Below, one piece after another: positions 9,310 through 22,360 of a stretch of DNA of 64,000 bases. The notes below the pieces were generated by a model. It had not been told where the DNA came from. It searched no databases and saw only the letters and a list, made by a program, of their open reading frames with translations. The position numbers and the translations under genes were made by a program. The stretch's first letter is position 1. Every line of letters begins with the position of its first letter. The DNA comes from Termitidicoccus mucosus (GTDB taxonomy: Bacteria; Verrucomicrobiota; Verrucomicrobiia; Opitutales; Opitutaceae): positions 6,014,501-6,078,500 of the forward strand of contig NZ_CP109796.1 of NCBI RefSeq assembly GCF_038725785.1, written 5' to 3'.

Positions 9310-10623
9310 ATGAACATGAATATCCACTCACAACCGCGCTTCACCGCATATAAAGCCATCCTTGTATTAGCCGCATGCATTTTGTCCGCGGCTTTTGCAT
9401 ACTCGATGGAATCCGAAACAACCCGGCGATTTTATCTAGGTCCGGGCGACGCGCCATCCGGCTGGACCAAGGTCTCCGCCGAAACCAAATACGACGCCGG
9501 CACTGGCTTCGGATTCGAGTCCACTGATGGGCTCAAATCCGTTGATCACGGCATGGGGTTTATGACCGCCGACAAGCCGTTTTATTTCTCCGCCATGCTG
9601 CCCGAAGGCAATTACCGAGTCTCGGTCACGCTCGGCGATAATGATGGGGAATCCGACACCACGGTGAAAGCCGAGTTGCGCCGTCTGATGCTGTCCCGCG
9701 TCACCACGGCGTCCGGCGAAGTTGTCCGGTGCGAGTTTATCGTCAATATTCGCCGCGCCTCCATCTCGGGCGCATCGGCCGGTGAAAGAAAGACCGTCGC
9801 ACTCAGACCCCGCGAGCGAACGGAGGAAGCGTGGGCTTGGGATGAAAAGCTCACCCTGGAGTTCAATGGTTCCCGTCCGTGCGTATCAGCCATCGAAATC
9901 ATCCCGGCCGCGCAAGAGCCGACGGTATTTCTTCTCGGTGATTCCACCGTGTGCGACCAACCGCGCGAGCCATACGCCAGTTGGGGACAGATGCTCACGG
10001 TCTTTTTCACGCCTTCCATCGCCATCGCTAATTATGGCGAGTCCGGTGAAACCTATCACGGCGCGCTCAAGTTCGGACGGCTCGGGAAAGTGCTCAGTGT
10101 GGCGCGTCCCGGCGACACCGTGCTCATGCAATACGGTCACAACGACATGAAAGTCGTCGATGTCCCGACCTACAAAGCCAACATCAAGAAATTCGTGGAG
10201 GCTTTCCGTGAGAAAAAAGTGGCCATCGTGCTCGTCACGCCGCCGCACCGCCGCACTTTTAACAAGGAGGGGCGCATCATCAACTCGCACAAAGACTACC
10301 CTGATGCTGTTCGTGAGGTGGCGCGCGAGGAAAAACTCCCGCTTATCGACCTGCTCGAAATGACACGCGCGTTTTACGAGGCGATGGGGGTGAGGGCATC
10401 CGGCGTGGCTTTCAAGCCCGGCGACGGCACACACCACAACGCCTACGGCGCTTACGAGCTCGCGAAGTGCATCGTCGAGGGCATTCGCGCCAGCCAGTTG
10501 CCAATATCGAAGTATATCATCGACGACCTCCCGCGTTTTGATCCCGCGCATCCCGACGCCCCCGGCTCCGTCAAAATCCCGCCCAGCCCCACCTCGCCCG
10601 GCAACACGCCGGATGGAAGCTGA
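9310..10623 (+). CDS. rhamnogalacturonan acetylesterase, CE12-like (copy 1)
   Basis: An SGNH/GDSL hydrolase of 437 residues preceded by a signal peptide (MNMNIHSQPRFTAYKAILVL...). A beta-sandwich N-domain (residues about 30-190) precedes the catalytic domain, where the nucleophile GDSTVCDQP, the oxyanion-hole residues of YGESGE and GHNDMK, and the DGTHHNAYGAYE aspartate-histidine pair are all present. This matches rhamnogalacturonan acetylesterases, which remove acetyl groups from RG-I galacturonate. The ATG at 9310 is chosen over an upstream TTG (9274) because it gives a clean signal peptide. A second, very similar copy lies at 15990-17297. This copy is noticeably less GC-rich at synonymous positions. 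Confidence 0.9.
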   Translation: MNMNIHSQPRFTAYKAILVLAACILSAAFAYSMESETTRRFYLGPGDAPSGWTKVSAETKYDAGTGFGFESTDGLKSVDHGMGFMTADKPFYFSAMLPEGNYRVSVTLGDNDGESDTTVKAELRRLMLSRVTTASGEVVRCEFIVNIRRASISGASAGERKTVALRPRERTEEAWAWDEKLTLEFNGSRPCVSAIEIIPAAQEPTVFLLGDSTVCDQPREPYASWGQMLTVFFTPSIAIANYGESGETYHGALKFGRLGKVLSVARPGDTVLMQYGHNDMKVVDVPTYKANIKKFVEAFREKKVAIVLVTPPHRRTFNKEGRIINSHKDYPDAVREVAREEKLPLIDLLEMTRAFYEAMGVRASGVAFKPGDGTHHNAYGAYELAKCIVEGIRASQLPISKYIIDDLPRFDPAHPDAPGSVKIPPSPTSPGNTPDGS

Positions 10624-10756
10624 ACCGCAGCTCCTGCCTTCAAAGTTGATTTTATAAACCAAAACGAAATTCGAGTCCTCGGTGAGGAAACTGCAGTTTC
10701 ATCGGTCGCCATGCCTCACGCCATCCCTCCATTCAACCCACACGCCACCAGTCTCC

Positions 10757-13700
10757 ATGAACCCAGACAAACCCAACCACGCGAAAACACGCCGGGTTTC
10801 CAGCCATGCCCGGCACAACTCCCCCGGTCCGCGCCGCTGCCGCTCGCTTCCAGTGTTTTTGTCCGCCGCGCTCATGATGACGGCGGCGGGCGCGGGACTG
10901 CATGCGCAGACCGTCATCAACACCAACACCACCGCCGGGGGCACTCCCGTCAACCACACCACCGGCGGCACACTGGCCATCAGCGCCACCGTCTTCAGCA
11001 CGGGCGGCAACGGCGTTCAGGTCAACACGCTCTCCGCGACGCTGGTCAACGAGGCCACTGGGCGCATCGAAACTGCAGGCACCAACCGTCCCGCGGTTTA
11101 TTTTTACGTCGGGGACACGCTTCTCAACGCCGGCGTCATTTCCGCCACCACTCATGCCAACGACGATGCTGTCATGGTCGCCGCCCGCATCACCGGCTCC
11201 AGCTCCGGCCGCATTGAGGGCGCACGCTACGGCATGCAATTCGCATCGGCTGCCAATGGCAGCGTGCTGACAAACTCCGGCACCATCACCGTTACCGGCA
11301 CCGCCGGGCGCGGCGTTAGCGCGGCCACCGGTGCCTCCATTGAGTTGATCAACGAGTCTTCCGGCCGCATCCAAGCCGTGTATCTTTTCAGCGGCGGCAC
11401 CGTGACCAATCACGGCGTCATCCAAGGCGGCTTGGCGCCCGGCAGCACCATCGACGGCCTCACCGCCACCGGTGCGCTCGACCTTGCCAACACCGGCACC
11501 ATTGACAGCGTCAGATACGGTGTCCAGTTCGGCAACGGCTCCGCCGGCAGCACGCTGGACAATGGCGGCGTCATCTCCGGCAGCACCAACGGCCTTTATG
11601 TTTACGGCGCGTTCACCGGCACCAATCGCGGCTTGATTACCGGCAACTTCGGCGTCCAGTTCGGCAACGCCGCCGCCGCCAATGGCAGCGATTTTGTCAA
11701 CACGGGCACGATCCGCGGCACGGGCGGGGACAGCCGCGGCATTTCCTCAGCCTTCGGCGCCGCCCATGTGCGCAACGAATCCGGCGGCCTCATTGAGGCA
11801 GGGTTTAGGGGCGTTTATTTCTCCGCCTCCGGCGGCACGGTGACGAACTCCGGCGCCATCACGGCCGTCACCACCGCCACCGGCAGGGCCATCCAGTCCG
11901 ATGGTCCGCTTTCCCTCGACAATTCCGGTCTGGTTCAGGGGCTCCAATACGGTGTCTGGCTCAACGGAGCCGCCGACGCCGGCAGCGCCATTACCAACAG
12001 CGGCGTCATCACCGGTGGCTCGCTCGGCGTGAATATCGCCGGCGGCGCGGCCTTCTCGCTGCTCAACACCGGCACCATCACCGGCGCCGTCGCCAGCGCC
12101 GCCGCCGTCACCAGCGCGACTCTCGCCGCCGGCGGCAAAATCGACGGCGTCCTTGCCCTCGCCGGCAACGCCTCCACGCTCACCCTCGCCGCCGAGACCG
12201 GCCCGCAATCCCATGCCGCCGCCGTCACCGGCAGCACCATGTTTACCGGCACGCTCGTCAAGGTCGGCGCCGGCACGTGGGACATCGATTCCGCCGCCGC
12301 GAACCTCGCCGGGCTCGCCCAGCAGGCCACCCTCGTGCAGGCCGGCACCCTCGCCGTGGACTGGGCCGCGCACCAGCTCAACGCCGCCGCCGGCGCCGCC
12401 GTCAACGTGGACTCCGGCGCGACCTTGCAAGTCAGGAAAACCGGCACTGCCGACGTCACCTTCGCCAACCCGCTCACCGGCGCCGGCTATGTGGCGCTCC
12501 ACAACGCCTCCACCGACGCGGGCGGGCGGTTCGTCCTCGCCGCGAGCACCGGCAGCGGTGTGTTCACCGGCACCCTCGGCGTGAGCGGCGCGGCGCACAC
12601 CGGCCGCCTCCTTCTCGACGATGCCGCCGGTGCCGCGCTCGCCCGCGCCACCCTGAGCCTCGGCGTGAATTCCGAGACCGCGCTCGACGCCGACCTCGCC
12701 ATCCACGCCCTCGATTTCGATGGCGGCCTCCTCTTGGTTTCCAGCACCATCACCGCTGCCGGCATGCCGGTATTCCGCACGCTCACGGTGGACCTTCTTG
12801 CGGGCACTGGCGGCACCATCGGCGTGACCGCCTCCGGCCTGGACCTCCCTCGCCCGCCCGGCAGCGGCGCGCTCACCGGCGGCATCTTCGACCTGGATAC
12901 GACCGCTGCCGCGCTCAACGGCGCTCCCATCATCAAAGTCACCGCGACCGGCGCCGCCACGCTGGGCGACGGCACCGTTTTCATGCTGGTGGACGGCAGC
13001 ACCGGCATGGCAATCACGACAACCCCTGTCTCCGGCTCCGCCGCGACGGATTTCTACGACGCCACCGGCGCCACCATCATCGGCAAAATCACCGACGGCT
13101 ATAAGGCGGTGTATAACGCCGGCAGCGCCGTCGCCACCGGCACCGCGGGCATTTACTTCGACTACGGCGTGACCGCCATCGAAAGCACGCACGCGACCAT
13201 CCCCGTCACGCTCGACCCGGCCGGCGCCGTGGACAAAACCCTTGGCGTGCTCCTCACCGGCACCGGCGTCGGCGCGGGGTTCACCTTCACCGGCACCGAC
13301 ACCATCACCCTCGCGCAAAAAGCCGACTACACCGGGGCAACGCTCATCACCGGCTCCGCCGTGCTCAAAGCCGGCGACGGCATCGCCGACATCATCGCCA
13401 GCAGCATGCGCGTGACGCTCGATGGGGAGCGCACCGGCTTCGACCTCGGCACCGCAAATCAGACGCTGAAAAATCTCTCCGGCTCCGGTTTCGTGGCATT
13501 GCGCGACGCCACCCTCACGGTGGACAACAGCGATTTCACCGGCACGCTCTCCGGCGCGATCACTGGTGCGGGCGGGCTGACACTCTCCGCCGGCGGCCTC
13601 GCTCTCACTGGTGCCGCCTTCCATACCGGCACGACTGCCGTGCAAACTGGCGCGACCCTCACCCTCGGCGACGGCGCGACCCGCGGCGTGCTCGCCACCG

Positions 13701-15595
13701 CCAGCCGCGTGACCGTGGCCGCCGGCGGCACCCTCGCGCTCTGGCGCTCCGACGCGATCACCTTTGCCAACACCGTTGCCGCCGACGGCATCATCGAGGT
13801 GAAAGCCGGCTCCGGTGACAACGCCTTCACCGGCCCGCTCACCGGCTCCGGCACCCTGGTGCAAAACGCCGCCGCGCTCGCCACGCTCTCCGGCGCGAAC
13901 GACATCGCCCTGCTCGTCAACCGCGGCACCGTGCAAATCGGTGCCGGCGGCGGCACCGGCAACGGCTGGGCGACCGACACGCTCGACCGCTCCGTCACGC
14001 TCACCAGCGCCGACGCGAAACTCGTGCTCAACCGCCCAGGCAGCTTCACCATCGACACCGTCATCGCCGGCGCGGGCGCCGTGGACATCATCGGCACCGG
14101 CGTCACCGCCGTGCTCCGCTCGCAAACCTATGCCGGCGCCACCCTCGTGCGAAGCGGCACCCTGCGCGCAGGCACGGTCAACGTGCTCGCCGCCAGCGCG
14201 GGCCTGACCCTTGAGAACGCGGCCTTTGAGTTGAACGGCCACGACCAAACCCTCCAGCGCCTCCACGGCCATGGCGGAAACGGCGCGACGATATTCTACC
14301 ATGCCGATCAGTCCCTGTCCGACACGACCGCCCCGGCCTACGCCACCCTGACTGTCGGCGCGCTCACCGGCGCGACCGTGCAGCACATGAACGTGGACAT
14401 GGCAGGTCGGCTCAACGACAAGCTCCAGGTAAACACGCTGGCCACCGGCACGCACCACATCACGCTCCACCGCACCACCACCACCGAAATCGACGATGCG
14501 CAGTTCACCTACGCGCTCGACATGCTCACCCTGCCCGCAAACGCGAGTGCCGATCCCTCCGAGTTGAGCATCACCTCCAGCGATTTGGAAATGGGTGCGC
14601 ACACCTACCGGCTCATCCGCGGCGACGACGGGAGAATTTACCTGTCTGGCGTCGATGCGAACGGCGACGCGCGCAGCCGCGCCGGCGACGCGATCTACTG
14701 GACTGCCGGGGTGGCCGGGCTCGACTGGCACTATTCGCTGGACAGCCTGCGCAAACGCATGGGCGAGTTGCGCATGGGCGGGTTGCCCGAAAACGGAAAC
14801 GTGTGGGTGACCGCCAACACCTACCGCGTCAACGCCGGCGCAGGCCTCGCCGGCGACGGTTTCAAGCAGGACAGCTTCGGGATGACCGCCGGCGGTGACC
14901 GGCGCATCGACCTGACTGGCGACCTCACGCTGCTGGCCGGCGGCTTTCTTTCCTTCGCGCGGCACGAGCGGGACTTTGAGAACCACGGCGGCGGTGAGAC
15001 CTCGGGTTTTGGCTTGGGCGGCTACGCCACCGTGCTGCACAAGGACGGCTGGTATGGCGATTTCGTGCTGCGCGCCGACCGTTCCGCCAACAAACTGCAC
15101 ACCGAGGCCGTGGACGGCTTTGTGACCGCCGCGCGCTACGGCGGCGAAGCGGTGGGCGCGTCGCTGGAACTGGGCCGCCACGTGACAGCGGGCGCCCTCT
15201 GGCTGGAGCCCTCGGTGCAGATGGCGCTGGCCCGTTTTGGCGGCGAGAACTACGACACGGAACGCCAGACCGCCCTCCACGAATCCATCCACGTGCGCAT
15301 CGACGGTTCGACGGCGGCGCAATACCGCCTGCAACTGCGTGGCGGCGTGGATTTCGACCGGTGGCGCCCCTATCTCCGTGTGGCGGAGGTCAGGAGCGAC
15401 ACGAGCGGCGGAAAGCTGCGCGTGGAGGGCCGCGAGTGGGCGCCCGGCTTCGACGGCTGGCGTTTCGAGACCGGCCTCGGCGTCGGCTGCCTGATCGACG
15501 CGCAAAGCCAGTTCTATTTTGATTATGAATATAACAAGGCCGACGCCTACGAACGCCCCTGGTCTCTGAGCCTCGGCTATCGCCGGGCTTGGTGA
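10757..15595 (+). CDS. autotransporter with beta-helical passenger and C-terminal beta-barrel
   Basis: A protein of about 1,612 residues. An extended basic leader (MNPDKPNHAKTRRVSSHARH...) ends in LSAALMMTAAGAGLHAQ, a cleavable signal. The passenger first has dozens of rungs of the TNSGTIT/NTGTI type, then autotransporter-associated beta-strand repeats such as LTLGDGATRGVLATASRVTV and GTLALWRSDAITFANTV. The last 260 residues form a type V beta-barrel ending in WSLSLGYRRAW, with the expected C-terminal aromatic. A GTG at 10682 would add 25 residues, but the ATG at 10757 better fits the leader. No protease or esterase active site was seen in the passenger. Attachment to plant polymer or host surface is a guess from its place between two pectin acetylesterases. 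Confidence 0.9.
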   Translation: MNPDKPNHAKTRRVSSHARHNSPGPRRCRSLPVFLSAALMMTAAGAGLHAQTVINTNTTAGGTPVNHTTGGTLAISATVFSTGGNGVQVNTLSATLVNEATGRIETAGTNRPAVYFYVGDTLLNAGVISATTHANDDAVMVAARITGSSSGRIEGARYGMQFASAANGSVLTNSGTITVTGTAGRGVSAATGASIELINESSGRIQAVYLFSGGTVTNHGVIQGGLAPGSTIDGLTATGALDLANTGTIDSVRYGVQFGNGSAGSTLDNGGVISGSTNGLYVYGAFTGTNRGLITGNFGVQFGNAAAANGSDFVNTGTIRGTGGDSRGISSAFGAAHVRNESGGLIEAGFRGVYFSASGGTVTNSGAITAVTTATGRAIQSDGPLSLDNSGLVQGLQYGVWLNGAADAGSAITNSGVITGGSLGVNIAGGAAFSLLNTGTITGAVASAAAVTSATLAAGGKIDGVLALAGNASTLTLAAETGPQSHAAAVTGSTMFTGTLVKVGAGTWDIDSAAANLAGLAQQATLVQAGTLAVDWAAHQLNAAAGAAVNVDSGATLQVRKTGTADVTFANPLTGAGYVALHNASTDAGGRFVLAASTGSGVFTGTLGVSGAAHTGRLLLDDAAGAALARATLSLGVNSETALDADLAIHALDFDGGLLLVSSTITAAGMPVFRTLTVDLLAGTGGTIGVTASGLDLPRPPGSGALTGGIFDLDTTAAALNGAPIIKVTATGAATLGDGTVFMLVDGSTGMAITTTPVSGSAATDFYDATGATIIGKITDGYKAVYNAGSAVATGTAGIYFDYGVTAIESTHATIPVTLDPAGAVDKTLGVLLTGTGVGAGFTFTGTDTITLAQKADYTGATLITGSAVLKAGDGIADIIASSMRVTLDGERTGFDLGTANQTLKNLSGSGFVALRDATLTVDNSDFTGTLSGAITGAGGLTLSAGGLALTGAAFHTGTTAVQTGATLTLGDGATRGVLATASRVTVAAGGTLALWRSDAITFANTVAADGIIEVKAGSGDNAFTGPLTGSGTLVQNAAALATLSGANDIALLVNRGTVQIGAGGGTGNGWATDTLDRSVTLTSADAKLVLNRPGSFTIDTVIAGAGAVDIIGTGVTAVLRSQTYAGATLVRSGTLRAGTVNVLAASAGLTLENAAFELNGHDQTLQRLHGHGGNGATIFYHADQSLSDTTAPAYATLTVGALTGATVQHMNVDMAGRLNDKLQVNTLATGTHHITLHRTTTTEIDDAQFTYALDMLTLPANASADPSELSITSSDLEMGAHTYRLIRGDDGRIYLSGVDANGDARSRAGDAIYWTAGVAGLDWHYSLDSLRKRMGELRMGGLPENGNVWVTANTYRVNAGAGLAGDGFKQDSFGMTAGGDRRIDLTGDLTLLAGGFLSFARHERDFENHGGGETSGFGLGGYATVLHKDGWYGDFVLRADRSANKLHTEAVDGFVTAARYGGEAVGASLELGRHVTAGALWLEPSVQMALARFGGENYDTERQTALHESIHVRIDGSTAAQYRLQLRGGVDFDRWRPYLRVAEVRSDTSGGKLRVEGREWAPGFDGWRFETGLGVGCLIDAQSQFYFDYEYNKADAYERPWSLSLGYRRAW

Positions 15596-15645
15596 GACGG
15601 AGGGAATATCACGGATCACACCATTACCGAGTGGAATTTATGGAG

Positions 15646-15690
15646 TGCGGTGGCCTGCCACCGCTTTAGACGGGCCGGCTTGCCGGCCCG
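15646..15690. repeat. two adjacent perfect hairpins between autotransporter and second CE12 gene
   Basis: Two short palindromes lie side by side: gcggtggc/gccaccgc with a 2-nt loop and cgggccggc/gccggcccg with a 2-nt loop. They could act in transcription termination of the autotransporter mRNA, but no T-tract follows, so a dispersed palindromic repeat is as likely. The rest of the roughly 390-bp gap (15596-15989) shows only fragments of similar GC-rich repeats and, in its last 70 bases, sequence homologous to the upstream flank of the other CE12 copy. Confidence 0.5.
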
Positions 15691-15989
15691 CCCCGGTTGC
15701 CGGTGATGGACTTATGCGCGGCCTGCCCCTGCGTCGAGCCGCGCATGGCGGACGGTCCCACGCGTTTTCGGCCTGACACAAGGCCGGGCACTGCAAAATC
15801 CTATCGGCGGCATAACATCAGTTTTTCATTGGGAAATGGTATGACTCACTCGCAAAACGCCCCGGAAAAAAACGAGAACGATTCAGGCGGGCCACTGTAA
15901 GCCGCGCCCGAATATGACCGTAAACCAATTTCCGGCGTTTCCCCCGCGCCGTTTTGCCGCGACACTCCGGCTGCTTCGTGCCCATTCCC

Positions 15990-17297
15990 ATGAATACCCG
16001 TTTCCGCCTGTGCTTCGCCGCACTTAAAACCATCCTTGCGCTGGCCGTGTGCCTGCCGCTTGCGTCCCTCGCTTTCGCCGCGAAATCCGAACCGGTCTGG
16101 CGGTTCCACCTCGGCCCCGGCGCCGCGCCGTCCGGCTGGACCAAGGTCGCCGCAGGCGCCAAATACGACGACGGTGCCGGCTTCGGCTTCGAGTCCACCG
16201 ACGGCCTCATGCAGGTTGACCACGGCGCGGGCTTCACCACCGCCGACCGCCCTTTTTATTTCTCGGTCGCGCTGCCCGAGGGCAACTATCGCGTCGCCGT
16301 CACGCTCGGCGATGCCGACGGAGAATCCGACACCACGGTGAAGGCCGAGTTGCGGCGCCTGATGTTGTCCAACGTCACCACGACGCGCGGCGAAATTGTC
16401 CGGCGCGAATTTGTCGTCAACCTCCGTCGCCCCTCCATCCCGGGCGCGTCGGGCAACGAAAGGAAAAACGTCGCGCTCAAGCCCCGCGAGCAAAAGGAGG
16501 AATGGTGGGCCTGGGATGAAAAACTCACGCTGGAGTTCAACGGCTCCCGCCCCTGCGTGTCCGCCATCGAGATCACGCCCGCCGACCGCGTGCCGACGGT
16601 GTTTCTCCTGGGCGATTCCACCGTGTGCGACCAGCCGCGCGAGCCGTTCGCGAGTTGGGGCCAGATGCTCACGATTTTCTTCGAGCCTTCCATCGCCATC
16701 GCCAACCACGGCGAGTCCGGCGAGTCCTATCACGGCGCGCTTGCGGCCGGACGTCTCGCGAAAGTGCTCAGCGTGGCGCGCCCCGGCGACACCGTGCTCA
16801 TGCAATACGGCCACAACGACATGAAGGTCGTCGATGTCCCGACCTACAAAGCCAACATCAAGAAATTCGTGGAGGCTTTTCGGGAGAGAAAAATTTCCGT
16901 CGTGCTCGTCACGCCGCCGCACCGCCGCACCTTCGACAAGGACGGCCGCATCACGAACTCCCACAAAGGCTACCCCGACGCCGTCCGCGAAGTCGCGCGC
17001 GAGGAAAAACTCCCGCTCATCGACCTGCTCGAAATGACGCGCGCGTTTTACGAGGCGATGGGGCCGGAGGCCTCCGGCGCGGCCTTCAAGCCCGGCGACG
17101 GCACGCACCACAACGCCTACGGCGCCTACGAACTCGCGAAGTGCATCGTCGAGGGCATTCGCGCCGCCAGACTGCCGGTGGCGAAACATATCATCGACGG
17201 CCTCCCGCGTTTCGATCCCGCGCATCCCGACGCGCCCGGCTCCGTCAAAATCCCGCCCAGCGCCACCTCGCCCGGCGACACGCCGGACGGAAGCTGA
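15990..17297 (+). CDS. rhamnogalacturonan acetylesterase, CE12-like (copy 2)
   Basis: A close paralogue of the protein encoded at 9310-10623, aligned nearly end to end with few gaps. It has a signal peptide (MNTRFRLCFAALKTILALAVC...), the nucleophile motif GDSTVCDQP, GHNDMK, and the DGTHHNAYGAYE Asp/His pair, so it should be an active secreted deacetylase for RG-I. The ATG at 15990 is used rather than the upstream in-frame start at 15954, for the same reason as in copy 1. DNA similarity extends about 70 bp upstream of both starts, so the duplication included the 5' region. Compared with copy 1 the third codon positions are shifted to G/C, suggesting different residence times or origins. Confidence 0.9.
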   Translation: MNTRFRLCFAALKTILALAVCLPLASLAFAAKSEPVWRFHLGPGAAPSGWTKVAAGAKYDDGAGFGFESTDGLMQVDHGAGFTTADRPFYFSVALPEGNYRVAVTLGDADGESDTTVKAELRRLMLSNVTTTRGEIVRREFVVNLRRPSIPGASGNERKNVALKPREQKEEWWAWDEKLTLEFNGSRPCVSAIEITPADRVPTVFLLGDSTVCDQPREPFASWGQMLTIFFEPSIAIANHGESGESYHGALAAGRLAKVLSVARPGDTVLMQYGHNDMKVVDVPTYKANIKKFVEAFRERKISVVLVTPPHRRTFDKDGRITNSHKGYPDAVREVAREEKLPLIDLLEMTRAFYEAMGPEASGAAFKPGDGTHHNAYGAYELAKCIVEGIRAARLPVAKHIIDGLPRFDPAHPDAPGSVKIPPSATSPGDTPDGS

Positions 17298-17309
17298 AAA
17301 GGCTTGGAA

Positions 17310-17456
17310 AACCGCGAAGGGCACGAAGGCCGCGAAGCATAAAATAATGACCGCCATATGCGCGGCCAAAAACACATTTATAACAAATCAGAGATCAGCA
17401 TGATGATTGAATTTATAAGAAACCTTTTCTTAGCAACCTTCGTGCCCTTCGCGGTT
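17310..17456. repeat. 20-bp perfect inverted repeat in intergenic region
   Basis: The arms are 17310-17329 (aaccgcgaagggcacgaagg) and its exact reverse complement at 17437-17456, separated by 107 bases. A related single arm with one change (aaccgcgaagggcgcgaagg) occurs at 47540. This is one member of a dispersed repeat family rather than a gene-specific signal. Confidence 0.8.
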
Positions 17457-17482
17457 ATAAAAACGATATTCATATCAAGGCC

Positions 17483-22058
<4,576 letters not shown>

Positions 22059-22117
22059 GCCGGTCTCCCCCTGTCTTTCCCCTTTATATCAATTCCAATC
22101 CAAAATTAGCCTTTCGA

Positions 22118-22198
22118 TGGAGGGCCGAGCTCCTGCGAGGCCGTCGCGGTTAACCGTGGTGCCCCGCCGCGACGGCCTCGCAGGAGCTCGACCCTCCA
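22118..22198. repeat. 32-bp near-perfect inverted repeat between the two GH2 genes
   Basis: Arms at 22118-22149 and 22167-22198 match over 32 bases with one mismatch and a 17-base loop. The arm begins tggagggccgagctcctgcg. A half copy of the same arm starts at 25110. The 302-bp gap holding it (22059-22360) shows nothing else except an AG-rich segment similar to the inverted repeat at 18502-18607. Confidence 0.85.
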
Positions 22199-22360
22199 AA
22201 AACATAGGTGCCAGAGTCTAAAAATAACTTGGGAATGGTATTATTCTTTATCATGCCTCTTTCTCCTCGTTATTTTCGCCCCATCGCCGGATGGAAAAAT
22301 AAAGAGAAAGAGAAAAAATAGAGAATAAATACCAACCCCGCGTTCCGCGTTTTTTATATT

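Noticed and set aside
11747-15619. 1,290-residue open frame on the minus strand across the autotransporter
   Set aside because: It is the reverse shadow of a GC-rich, repeat-rich passenger; the translation is dominated by A, G, E, R and V with no domain, while the plus strand has a clear signal peptide and beta-barrel.
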